Source: Oscillospiraceae bacterium (GTDB lineage: Bacteria > Bacillota > Clostridia > Oscillospirales > Oscillospiraceae). From it: 61,294 bases of DNA. The position numbers were made by a program, and so were the translations under genes. The notes beneath the pieces are model-generated. The model made no database searches and was not told the origin of the DNA. It saw only the letters and a program-made list of their open reading frames with translations. Shown in pieces: positions 8,430-16,574 of this stretch (position 1 is its first letter; each line of letters opens with the position of its first letter). The stretch spans positions 1 to 61,294 of the forward strand of contig SVKU01000015.1 in the NCBI GenBank assembly GCA_015068245.1, in the 5' to 3' direction.

Positions 8430-11426
8430 ATGAATTTCAATAATAAACTGAAAAAACGTATTGCAGCTGCGGCATTGGCAGCAACAATGACCATTACATA
8501 TGCTTCGGCGGCCGTGCTTGGTGACCGTGTTCAGGACGAGTATCTTACCATAAACCAGAACACACTGCTGAACTCCACTGTCTGGAAGGACGGAGATGCA
8601 CTCCAGAATGAAACGTGGATCGAATACGTTCCCGGCGGTTCCGTGGTGCCTATAGTGGCTTACGGCAGCAGACTGTACGGACGCTCCACGCTGGACTACG
8701 TTACCGAGTATCTTGAAGGTCTGGGCAAAGTGCCTGTAGCCGGTATCAACGGTGACTTTTTTGAGTTTTCCACCGGGCTTTCCATGGGTGTAGTAATGAA
8801 CGAAGGATACATCATGGCAACGCCCAACAACAGAATCGCCGTAGGTTTCAAAGAAGACGGAACTGTTATTATGGGTGACCCCGGTATAACCTGTGATGTT
8901 TATCTTGGGGACATGGTTCTGAAGAATGTACATATAAACAAAGAGCTTACCGCAACCAGCGGACCTGTTCTCTATACCCGTGACTATGCAGACACCAATA
9001 AAGCTGCCATTGCCAATACGAGCGTTATCATTCAGATAGATGAAGAAAAGCTGTACGCCGGATATGACTATCCCTGTATCGTTATTCAAACCGTGCAGGA
9101 AGAAGGCGAGGTCAATATTCCAGAAAACGGAATGCTCCTTTCCGTGGCAACGGATTCTGCCTACTCCAGCGATACAACTGCCAAGGATCTCAATTCATTG
9201 AAGCTCAGTGACCCGGCAAACATCTCACTGAAAATATCCAACGACTGGTATTGGGTGGATTATGCCGTCGGTGCAGGTTCATGGCTGATAAAAGACGGTG
9301 AGGTTCAGGAATTTGATGACTCCACCGCCGATGAAATAACTGCCAGAACCGCCGTAGGTAAGAAATCAGACGGTACTGCAGTGTTCTACACCATAGACGG
9401 TAAGCAGGAAGGCCACTCCAAGGGCGTTACTTTGGATACTCTGGCTCGCAGACTGCTTGAGATAGGCTGTGTTGAAGCTGTCAACCTTGATGGCGGAGGC
9501 AGCACAGTAATGGCAGCCGGATATCCCGGTTACACCGGTCTTGAGACCGTCACCAGTCCTTCCGACGGTACCCAGCGCAAGAGCGCAAACTTCATCTTCC
9601 TTGTAAATACTGCCGAAGCCACAGGTGAAGCTGCCAAACTGTTCATGTACCCCTACGACACATGGATGCTCAAGGGTGCAGCCCAGAAATACGAAATTAC
9701 CGCAACCGATGAAAACTGGCACCCGTCCGAAGTACCCATTGTCCTGAACTTTGACGGCGGTGAGCTTGGCACCATGGACGATTACGGTGTTTTCACTGCT
9801 GAAACTGCAGGCCGGGGAGAAGTCCATGTATCCTCAAAGGAACTCACAGGAAAAGCAGTGGTAAACGTGGTCGATACACCCGACACCATTACCGTTTCCA
9901 AAGAAAACGGAAGTGAAGTCAGCGGTGTTCTGGCAGTTGCTCCCGCAGGCGAGATCGAACTGACCGCATCAGCCAAATATAAAGGCTTTGACCTTGTGAC
10001 GTCAGACTCCTGCTTCAGCTGGGAGGTAACTGACGGCATAGGTACCATCAGTGAAGACGGACTTTTCAAGGCAGCCTATACCGACAGTGCCATAGCCGGC
10101 AGCATTATTGTCAGCAGCGGTGATGTAAGCGAAACCATACAGGTCACCGTAACTCCTCAGATGGCATCCGGCAGGGCGGTGGAAGGCTTTGAAAGCAGTG
10201 CAACTCTGCCCCAGCCCGAAAACGGTGCTTTGTCCACCGATTTGGAAAAGGACCTTACAAAAGTAAAATACGGAAGAAGCAGCCTGAAGCTGGATTACGA
10301 CCTGTCTGCCTCCGGCAGCGAAACTCCGCCATCAGCAAAGATGGACGTTGCGCTGGAAGGCGAACCTACCCATCTGGCATTCTGGGTATACGGTGACGGA
10401 CAGGGGAATGCTCTTAACGTCATAACTGCCAAAGCTGACGGAACTCCTCAGGTTCATACTCAGACCATAGACTTTACCGGTTGGAAATATATAACCATGT
10501 CTTTGGCTGAGGGCACCAATGTTATCAAGGGTATCGGCATGACTGCCGGAACAGACGGAAGTACCTCCGGCAGCATATATATCGACCAGATAATTGCCTC
10601 CACCGGCGCACTGAGCGACCTGACGGGGCCTGTGATCTCCGGTGCGCTTTCAGAAAACGGATTCATGGGAACCGTGGCAGACGCAGGACTTACCGCTGTG
10701 ACTGCAGATGATATCAAAGTTACCATAGACGGCAAAGAAACGGCTTTCGATTTCGATAATGGCTCCATTTTTGTTGATGTTCCTGCCGACGGCAGCACCC
10801 ACAGACTGCGCATCGTGGCTTCCGATGCCTGCGGAAACCTCAGCTCCGGCAGCTGGGAGATTGCGGGCAGTGAAACAAGCCCCTTTGCAGACATGGACGG
10901 TCACTGGGCCGACAGTGTTGTTACTTATCTTTTCGGTCAGCAGATAGTCAGCGGTATAAATGCAGACGACCGGCTGGTTTATCAGCCCGACAGCGAGATG
11001 AACCGTGAACAGTTTGCAGTCATCATGACCAACTGGCTGGGCACCGACCTTGCAAAATATTCTGATGTTCAGCTGCCTTTTGAGGATACGGACGAAATTT
11101 CCTGGTGGGCACTTGATGCGGTAAAGGCGGCTTACAGCCTTGGCATCATCAAGGGAGACTCCTCCGGAGGAGTGCTGAACTTCAAGCCGCTCAGTTCGCT
11201 GACACGCGCCGAGGCCATGACCATCATCGGCAGAACCCAGGAAAAAGGGTTTTCAGAAGCAAGCCTTTCACAGTTCAATGACGGTGGTGAAGTGGCAGAC
11301 TGGGCAGCAGGATACGTTTCGGCTCTGGTAACTCAGGGTGTTGTATCCGGTTCCAACGGCAGCATTTTGCCTGCAAGTCCCGTAACAAGATCTCAGGTGG
11401 CAAAAATGCTTTGCGTGCTGGTTTGA
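8430..11426 (+). CDS. Secreted phosphodiester glycosidase (NAGPA-like) with SLH domains
   Basis: 998 residues. A signal peptide (about 1-30, basic then AAAALAATMTITYASA) leads to a NAGPA/DUF2233 domain, about 60-395, with PVAGINGDFF and the hallmark VNLDGGGST near 350. Then come an Ig-like segment, a carbohydrate-binding-like region (about 580-720), and three C-terminal SLH repeats from about 820 (FADMDGHWADS, DTDEISWWALDA, EVADWAAGYVSALV). SLH repeats tie proteins to pyruvylated secondary wall polymer, so this enzyme probably works at the cell surface on phosphodiester-linked sugars. ATG 8430 has AGGAG 8 bases upstream; an in-frame GTG at 8421 is less likely. Confidence 0.88.
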   Translation: MNFNNKLKKRIAAAALAATMTITYASAAVLGDRVQDEYLTINQNTLLNSTVWKDGDALQNETWIEYVPGGSVVPIVAYGSRLYGRSTLDYVTEYLEGLGKVPVAGINGDFFEFSTGLSMGVVMNEGYIMATPNNRIAVGFKEDGTVIMGDPGITCDVYLGDMVLKNVHINKELTATSGPVLYTRDYADTNKAAIANTSVIIQIDEEKLYAGYDYPCIVIQTVQEEGEVNIPENGMLLSVATDSAYSSDTTAKDLNSLKLSDPANISLKISNDWYWVDYAVGAGSWLIKDGEVQEFDDSTADEITARTAVGKKSDGTAVFYTIDGKQEGHSKGVTLDTLARRLLEIGCVEAVNLDGGGSTVMAAGYPGYTGLETVTSPSDGTQRKSANFIFLVNTAEATGEAAKLFMYPYDTWMLKGAAQKYEITATDENWHPSEVPIVLNFDGGELGTMDDYGVFTAETAGRGEVHVSSKELTGKAVVNVVDTPDTITVSKENGSEVSGVLAVAPAGEIELTASAKYKGFDLVTSDSCFSWEVTDGIGTISEDGLFKAAYTDSAIAGSIIVSSGDVSETIQVTVTPQMASGRAVEGFESSATLPQPENGALSTDLEKDLTKVKYGRSSLKLDYDLSASGSETPPSAKMDVALEGEPTHLAFWVYGDGQGNALNVITAKADGTPQVHTQTIDFTGWKYITMSLAEGTNVIKGIGMTAGTDGSTSGSIYIDQIIASTGALSDLTGPVISGALSENGFMGTVADAGLTAVTADDIKVTIDGKETAFDFDNGSIFVDVPADGSTHRLRIVASDACGNLSSGSWEIAGSETSPFADMDGHWADSVVTYLFGQQIVSGINADDRLVYQPDSEMNREQFAVIMTNWLGTDLAKYSDVQLPFEDTDEISWWALDAVKAAYSLGIIKGDSSGGVLNFKPLSSLTRAEAMTIIGRTQEKGFSEASLSQFNDGGEVADWAAGYVSALVTQGVVSGSNGSILPASPVTRSQVAKMLCVLV

Positions 11427-11478
11427 TTTTTGCGGAAAATTGTGGTATTGTGTACTGGATCGTAATTGATATATTAGA

Positions 11479-11625
11479 AGCCTTCCCCTTAAGGGGAAGG
11501 TGCCGAACGCAGTGAGGCGGATGAGGTGTCGCTGCATAACTGCTTAGCAGAGCTTATTTCGCGGGTGCTTTGAACCATACACCTCATCAGTCAGCTTCGC
11601 TGACAGCTTCCCCTCAAGGGGAAGC
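11479..11625. repeat. Inverted-repeat element (AGCCTTCCCCTT type)
   Basis: Starts AGCCTTCCCCTTAAGGGGAA and ends TTCCCCTCAAGGGGAAGCC. Internal arms GGATGAGGTGT and ACACCTCATCAG also pair. This MITE-like unit recurs at 12681-12803 and as a half copy near 20090-20135. It holds no gene. Confidence 0.75.
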
Positions 11626-11689
11626 CTATCGGTCGAACGAATATGGATTGACGATTACCCAAACATTTTGTTTCCAGAGAGGTTACCCA

Positions 11690-12514
11690 ATGACTATTTC
11701 CACTTTGTCGTCAACATTTATGGGCTTTACCGCCTTTGTATGCATCGCTTCGCCGTTTCTGTTCTGGCTGGTGGTGCGTGAAAAGGTAGAGTTCCGCCAG
11801 GCACTGTTTGGTGTTCTGACCTATTTTGTGTTCGTCATCATCCTCAAAAGCATGGTAGACAGCATTGTTCTTGCAGACGGTCAGCCCATACTTAACAATA
11901 AGATACAGTACGTCCTGTACGTTGTTTGTGTCTCTGCACTGTTTGAAGAGGTCAGCAAATATGCGTTCTTCAAACTGTACATGAAAAACAAGTACGAACG
12001 CTGCACAGCAGCGGTGGGTTTTGGTATCGGTTTTGCCGGCTATTCCTCCATTTATGTGGGCATCATGGCAATATCCAATTTTGCCCTGGCACTGACCGTT
12101 CAGAACTACGGTATCGACAACGTCATCGCAGAAAGCGCACCCGAAAGTGCTGCGGAGCTGCAGATGATCCTGGAAGGCATGTGCAGCGCCGATCCCTGGG
12201 GCTTCTTCATGGAGGGCATCAACAAGCTGTTCTTTATCATTCAGCAGATTGCAATGTCCGTGCTTGTATGGTACGCAGCCACCAGAGATGACTGCCAGTA
12301 TCTCCTGCCCGGTTCACTGGTGCTTCATGCAGCTATTTCCGTACCTGTGGCACTGTATCAGTTTGACGGTTCCCTCGGCCTTATCAAGGCAGACATCATC
12401 TATTGCGTGATGGTAACTCTGGTGGCATTGTTTGCTTACTGGATCTTCAAGAAAAAGGAACCCACATATTACGATTTCAAACCCAACCGCCTCCAGGCAA
12501 AAAGAAGAAGATAG
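11690..12514 (+). CDS. YhfC/PrsW-like intramembrane protease family protein
   Basis: 274 residues with about seven hydrophobic helices. A glutamate pair sits in LFEEVSKYAFF (Glu86-Glu87), followed by a glycine-rich helix (GFGIGFAGYSS) and a late HAAISV histidine. This EE...H pattern fits the YhfC/PrsW/CPBP superfamily of membrane metalloproteases; the middle motif lacks the glutamate often seen in YhfC. Start 11690 has GAGAGG 7 bases upstream; a longer frame starts inside the upstream repeat. A strong terminator follows. The substrate is unknown; PrsW-type members cleave anti-sigma factors, and an ECF/anti-sigma pair exists at 27.8 kb, but no link is shown. Confidence 0.65.
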   Translation: MTISTLSSTFMGFTAFVCIASPFLFWLVVREKVEFRQALFGVLTYFVFVIILKSMVDSIVLADGQPILNNKIQYVLYVVCVSALFEEVSKYAFFKLYMKNKYERCTAAVGFGIGFAGYSSIYVGIMAISNFALALTVQNYGIDNVIAESAPESAAELQMILEGMCSADPWGFFMEGINKLFFIIQQIAMSVLVWYAATRDDCQYLLPGSLVLHAAISVPVALYQFDGSLGLIKADIIYCVMVTLVALFAYWIFKKKEPTYYDFKPNRLQAKRRR

Positions 12515-12515
12515 T

Positions 12516-12548
12516 AAAAAACACCGCAGCAAAGCTGCGGTGTTTTTT
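12516..12548 (+). terminator. Terminator after the YhfC/PrsW-like gene
   Basis: 15-base stem AAAAAACACCGCAGC with GCTGCGGTGTTTTTT, loop AAA. Confidence 0.95.
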
Positions 12549-12549
12549 A

Positions 12550-12626
12550 GGGAGCAGGGAGCAGGGAGCAGGGAGCAGGGAGCAGGGAGCAGGGAGCAGG
12601 GAGCAGGGAGCAGGGAGCAGGGAGCA
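12550..12626. repeat. Heptanucleotide tandem repeat, 11 copies
   Basis: Eleven perfect head-to-tail copies of GGGAGCA, directly after a terminator and ending in GTTAAGC. It is non-coding and likely length-variable between strains. Confidence 0.95.
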
Positions 12627-12649
12627 GTTAAGCACCGCACTTACCAGTA

Positions 12650-12803
12650 ATATCGTAGGGGCGGATATTATCCGCCCGAAAGCCTTCCCCTTGAGGGGAA
12701 TGGGAACCGCTTGCGGTGGATGAGGTGAAATAATAACAGAAGCTACGCTTCCTACACCTCATCAGTCTCGCGCAGCTCGACAGCTTCTCCTCAAGGAGAA
12801 GCC
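12650..12803. repeat. GTAGGG hairpin plus AGCCTTCCCC inverted-repeat element
   Basis: A GGGCGGATATTATCCGCCC module near 12658-12677 is followed by an inverted-repeat element at 12681-12803 (AGCCTTCCCCTTGAGGGGAA ... TTCTCCTCAAGGAGAAGCC), the same family as 11479-11625. Confidence 0.75.
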
Positions 12804-12847
12804 TTTTTTGCGGAAATCATCCGCCTGCCTGTTACACACAGCAACCC

Positions 12848-13630
12848 TCAAAACAACTCGTCCAACAGAATGTAATAACGTATCTTATCCCAATCGGGGC
12901 GTATGCCCAGCTCGGAAAACAGCATTTCAGGCTTGAATCCCTCATAAACAGGACCATAGGTACCGTCGCAGTTGTGTAAAATGCTCCGATATCCCAGGGC
13001 AATATCCTGATATGGGTCAGCAATGCCGCTTCTGCCAAGGTCGATAAAGCAGCTTACACGGCCGTTATCGGCAAATATGTTGGGCAGACACAGATCACCG
13101 TGGGAGAACACGGCTTTGCAGTCCGGACGGTTGGTTTCCAGCCAACGCAGCAAATGCTCGGGGGAAGCAAAACCGTCATCGCCAAAAGTATCCGGCTCAG
13201 CGTTTGAGATGTCGCACAGACCCAACTCCACTTGCCGGCGTGCAAGAGCCAGCTTTGAATCAAGCGTTCTGATGGACGGACAATTTGTTATGTCAACCTG
13301 CCACAACATATTCAAAGTATCTGCAACCAGCTTTGCCAGCAGTTTTGGCTGAGTCATAACAGACTCGTCACAAAGCATTTTGCCTTTTGCTCTGGTCATC
13401 AGCAGGTAGTTAGTGCCGTTTTCAGTGTGGGAGCAGATAACTTCCGGCACAGGCAGTCGTCCTTGAAGCCACTGCATCATGATGTGCTCGTTGTCTGATT
13501 CCACACTCTGCTTTTCGATTTTCAGCACCATGTAATCGAAACACATAACTGTGGAGCCGGACATACCTGTTCGGTCAAGGGTAAAAGGTTTGTCGCCCAC
13601 AAGGTTTTTGATTCTTTCGGGAATGTACAT
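12848..13630 (-). CDS. Aminoglycoside 3'-phosphotransferase-like kinase
   Basis: 260 residues. It has the APH(3') catalytic signature FSHGDLCLPNIF (HGD at 177-179, Asn184), the metal-binding FIDLGRSGIADPYQDIAL (Asp197), the likely ATP lysine in VLKIEK (Lys37), and a family-like C-terminus LLDELF. These match APH(3') enzymes, which phosphorylate kanamycin and neomycin, more closely than general choline/fructosamine kinases. The length is close to the usual 264. A short GAGGA site precedes the ATG. It follows the DMT gene across an 82-base gap with repeat modules, so the two may be co-transcribed. Flanking repeats are the chromosome's own, with no transposase, which suggests a resident gene. 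A different small-molecule substrate is possible. Confidence 0.8.
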   Translation of the reverse strand: MYIPERIKNLVGDKPFTLDRTGMSGSTVMCFDYMVLKIEKQSVESDNEHIMMQWLQGRLPVPEVICSHTENGTNYLLMTRAKGKMLCDESVMTQPKLLAKLVADTLNMLWQVDITNCPSIRTLDSKLALARRQVELGLCDISNAEPDTFGDDGFASPEHLLRWLETNRPDCKAVFSHGDLCLPNIFADNGRVSCFIDLGRSGIADPYQDIALGYRSILHNCDGTYGPVYEGFKPEMLFSELGIRPDWDKIRYYILLDELF

Positions 13631-13663
13631 TTGAGAATCCTCGGGTAGTTAACATAATTTATA

Positions 13664-13748
13664 AAACCGTAGGGCGGGGGCTTGCTCCCGCCAACCACGC
13701 ACAACGCTGCGTTCACACCGTAGGGGCAGCGTTTCGCCGCCCGCCAAT
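13664..13748. repeat. Two GTAGGG hairpin modules
   Basis: Modules GGCGGGGGCTTGCTCCCGCC and GGGGCAGCGTTTCGCCGCCC joined by the ACGCACAACGCTGCGT linker. The second module supplies the 3' end of the DMT transporter gene. Confidence 0.75.
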
Positions 13749-14639
13749 AGCTTCCTCCTTGTGATAGTTTACATAATTCTCGACAACAACACATATGGTG
13801 ATTATTGCTGCACCTGCAAGACCAAGGGGGTTGAGCCGTTCTTTAAGCAGAATGAATGAGAAAAATGCTGTTAATATGGGCTGGGTACACTGGAGCATGG
13901 ACACCATGCCCGAAGAAATGTGACTGAGAGCGGTGTTTTGCAGAACGTAAGCAAGGCAGGTGCAGGTGACTGCCAGATAGGCAACGATTAACCATGCCCG
14001 AGGCTCAACACCGGGTAGTACGGAAACGTCATCGAATATGAATGCGGCTGCCGCTGAAATTACTGCTGTCACAGCAGTCTGAAGGGTGGACATGGAAAAA
14101 GCGTCCATCTGATTAAGGCTTTTTTCTGAAAAAACCAGAGCAAAAGCCAGCGACAGGGCACATATCAACGCTACTAACTCGCCCGCACCAAAGGTGAAGC
14201 TGCCTCCACCGCAGCACAGCAAATACAGCCCAACTACCACGGCCAGCTGTATCGGAATTGAACGGACAGGATACTTTTTTTTCAGCAGCAGCACCGATAA
14301 AAAAGGTGTGAATATGACCGGCAGAGACATTACAAATCCCACGTTGGTGGCGGTAGTCAGCCCAAGAGCGATGTTGCAGGATATGTAAGCGGATGCCATG
14401 CATATGCTTGGAGGAAGCCACTGAGAGGGCTTTGTAACCTTAAGCTGAGATACGGTACGTTTTCCGAAAATAATAAACAGCAGTACCGCTGCTGCAGAAA
14501 AACGAATGGCAAGACACCACAGTGCAGTTATGCTGTCGAATCCCACTTTGGTAAGGGGATTGCCCAGACCGTAAACAACGCTTTGGATAAGGATACACAT
14601 GACATATGGCAGTGTGCTTTTGTGGGCGGCGTTTTTCAT
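13713..14639 (-). CDS. DMT-superfamily (EamA) transporter
   Basis: 308 residues with about ten hydrophobic helices in two EamA repeats (SVVYGLGNPLTKVGFDS early; LAYVLQNTALSHISSGMVS and FFSFILLKERLNPLGLAGA late). Members export metabolites or drugs. Start 14639 has CGGAG 8 bases upstream; longer in-frame starts lack a site. The last residues (AIGGRRNAAPTV) are encoded by an intergenic repeat module, so a repeat insertion seems to have replaced the original stop. The substrate is unknown. Confidence 0.85.
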   Translation of the reverse strand: MKNAAHKSTLPYVMCILIQSVVYGLGNPLTKVGFDSITALWCLAIRFSAAAVLLFIIFGKRTVSQLKVTKPSQWLPPSICMASAYISCNIALGLTTATNVGFVMSLPVIFTPFLSVLLLKKKYPVRSIPIQLAVVVGLYLLCCGGGSFTFGAGELVALICALSLAFALVFSEKSLNQMDAFSMSTLQTAVTAVISAAAAFIFDDVSVLPGVEPRAWLIVAYLAVTCTCLAYVLQNTALSHISSGMVSMLQCTQPILTAFFSFILLKERLNPLGLAGAAIITICVVVENYVNYHKEEAIGGRRNAAPTV

Positions 14640-14716
14640 AGGGTAAGCTCCGATAGTAAGATTTTTCATACTGTAGACAAACGCGGAAGCGCAGGATACA
14701 GGAGGCGGGGAAAGAG

Positions 14717-14857
14717 TGAAAGGGGCCGGCCGAGAGGCCCCTTTCGCATTCAATAACCCCGCCGCAGCGGATGCGATGAGCGAGATAACGATATTCGCTC
14801 ATCGCTCACAAATTGTAGACAAAGTCCACTTTGACTTTGTCTACAATTTGATTTTTT
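14717..14857. other. Three stacked hairpins between divergent genes
   Basis: GAAAGGGGCC/GGCCCCTTTC near 14718-14745, GATGAGCGA/TCGCTCATC near 14775-14804, and an 18-base perfect stem at 14809-14826 with 14833-14850 (CAAATTGTAGACAAAGTC), followed on the plus strand by ATTTTTT. They lie in the presumed minus-strand leader of the DMT gene, upstream of the plus-strand promoter at 14912. The last looks like a plus-strand terminator. No known riboswitch was recognised. Confidence 0.55.
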
Positions 14858-14911
14858 ACTAATTATATCTATAAACGCTCGAAAACACAATATGGATATC
14901 AAAATATCACA

Positions 14912-14940
14912 TTGACATTCTTAAAAAGTGAAACTAGAAT
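14912..14940 (+). promoter_or_regulatory. Consensus sigma-A promoter of the MaoC-like gene
   Basis: TTGACA (14912-14917), 17-base spacer, TAGAAT (14935-14940). The start codon is 45 bases downstream. Confidence 0.9.
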
Positions 14941-14984
14941 TTATACTATCAGGCTGAATGAATACACGAAAGGAAGAATAAAAC

Positions 14985-16385
14985 ATGAGTAAATTCCAGA
15001 CCTTCTATCCCGGCATCTATACCGACCGCGAAAAGGCCGGCATGGAAGTTTTCCTGGCAGAAGCCAAAGCTCTGCAGGAACGCGGCCCCATTGATGTTAA
15101 GGCTCTTATCTCCGGCACTCTGCCCGAGGGTACTCCCGGCGTAAGCAACAAGCTGGAAGTCAAAGAGGACATGATGCTGTACAATGCCTATAAGTACGAC
15201 CCCGAAAACCCCCTGTATACCGACGACGAGTATGCAAAGAAGATGGGGTACGAGGGCAAGATCGCCATGCCCGCTTTTGGTGCCCATGACGACAGTATCC
15301 TTACCGCCTTCCCCCGTGAAGCCCGCGACATGATGTGCGTCTGCTCCCTGAACCACTGGGTAAAGCAGCTGGCTCCCATCTACGCCGGCGACACCCTGTA
15401 TATCGTCAAGGATTCCATCAACTTCACCGATATCACCCCCGAAGAGGGCGGCGAATACCGTAACATGGTCATCCAGTGCTTCGGTTCTGTTTACAATCAG
15501 AACGGCGTAAAGGTCACTGAGGTCATGTTCGGTGCCACCGAAAACCTCAAGAGCTGGAAAGAAGGCGAAATGGATCCTTCCGTTCCCGCATGGCTCAGCC
15601 CCGACTGGTGGAAGCGTCCCGAATACGTCTACACCGATGCTGACTGGGAAACCATCAAGGAACTGTGGAAAAACGAAAAACGCCAGGGTGCAGAACCGCT
15701 CTACTGGCAGGACGTCAAGGTTGGCGATAAGCCCACCTGGACCTGCGAAGGCCCCATCGAGTCCACCGCAAATCCCACTCCTCCTTACGGTATGGGCGTT
15801 GGCGGCAGCCGCACCATGAAGAAGGAAATGCTGGATCCCGCAAATCCTGCCAAAATGGTCAAGGACGAAAAGACCGGCGTTTACTTCCCCGAAGATCCCA
15901 AGGTTCTCACTCCCGAACCTCCCGAATTTGACGATCCCAGAAGAAACATGGCACCTCCTCCCATGCCCGAAGGCGAAGGCGGAGAACCTGCTCCCATGCC
16001 TGCACCTCCCAAGCAGACCAAGAGAGGCATCTTCATCAACTTCGCAGGCCGTGATTTTGCTATTCGCCACATCAACAACTGGATGGGCGATCATGGCTGG
16101 CTGAAGGAGATCCAGTGGGGCATCATGACCGATTTGAGCGATTTCGGTTTCGACTTCCCCATGAACCCCGATGCCCCCAACTTTGTCGGTATGGCCCCCT
16201 CCATGGCAGGACGCCGTATCGAAGGTCACGGCCTCCAGCACGACGTTATGATCATCAAGTCCGAAGTTGTGGGCAAGACCGTCAAGAACGGCGAACATCT
16301 TGTTGACCTGATCTTCTGGATGGAAACCATCGACGGCTGCATCTACGAACACGGCAAAGCCACCGTCAAGCTGCCCAGCAAATAA
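14985..16385 (+). CDS. MaoC-like double hot-dog dehydratase-family protein
   Basis: 466 residues, cytosolic. The first half has the MaoC/FAS1-dehydratase N-terminal signature (ENPLYTDDEYAKKMGYEGKI then AMPAFGA, 74-100). A Pro/Gly/Glu-rich linker covers about 307-345 (EGEGGEPAPMPAPP), and the second half holds another hot-dog-like region (FAGRDFAIRHINNWMGDHG). Such proteins hydrate enoyl-CoA-type thioesters. There is no acyl-CoA gene next to it. It has a near-perfect promoter, a good GAAAGGAAG site, a UUCG-loop terminator and C-ending codons like the ribosomal genes, which all suggest high expression. The exact substrate is unknown. Confidence 0.7.
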   Translation: MSKFQTFYPGIYTDREKAGMEVFLAEAKALQERGPIDVKALISGTLPEGTPGVSNKLEVKEDMMLYNAYKYDPENPLYTDDEYAKKMGYEGKIAMPAFGAHDDSILTAFPREARDMMCVCSLNHWVKQLAPIYAGDTLYIVKDSINFTDITPEEGGEYRNMVIQCFGSVYNQNGVKVTEVMFGATENLKSWKEGEMDPSVPAWLSPDWWKRPEYVYTDADWETIKELWKNEKRQGAEPLYWQDVKVGDKPTWTCEGPIESTANPTPPYGMGVGGSRTMKKEMLDPANPAKMVKDEKTGVYFPEDPKVLTPEPPEFDDPRRNMAPPPMPEGEGGEPAPMPAPPKQTKRGIFINFAGRDFAIRHINNWMGDHGWLKEIQWGIMTDLSDFGFDFPMNPDAPNFVGMAPSMAGRRIEGHGLQHDVMIIKSEVVGKTVKNGEHLVDLIFWMETIDGCIYEHGKATVKLPSK

Positions 16386-16391
16386 AATAAT

Positions 16392-16417
16392 AAATCCCGG
16401 CTTCGGCCGGGATTTTT
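16392..16417 (+). terminator. Terminator after the MaoC-like gene
   Basis: AAATCCCGGC pairs with GCCGGGATTT around a TTCG tetraloop, followed by T residues. Confidence 0.93.
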
Positions 16418-16422
16418 ATTTT

Positions 16423-16537
16423 AGGTAAAAGGTAATAGTGAAGAGTGAAGAAGTAAGGTGTCGCCTGCGGCGACATATTTAAATCCGTCGGCTTTGGCCG
16501 ACACATCACCTTTTCACTATTCACTATTACCTATTAC
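16423..16537. repeat. Inverted-repeat element (GGTAATAGTGAA type)
   Basis: Left end AGGTAAAAGGTAATAGTGAA, right end TTCACTATTCACTATTACCT, with inner GTGTCGCC and GGCCGACAC hairpins. Half copies of the right end stand directly before the ribosome binding sites at 19577 and 22741. Confidence 0.75.
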
Positions 16538-16540
16538 TTC

Positions 16541-16574
16541 AAAAAAATCCCGGACATCAGTCCGGGATTTTTTT
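16541..16574 (-). terminator. Terminator of the ArsB/NhaD-type transporter gene
   Basis: AAAAAAATCCCGGA with TCCGGGATTTTTTT, loop CATCAG. The stem overlaps the stop codon of the minus-strand gene. Confidence 0.93.
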
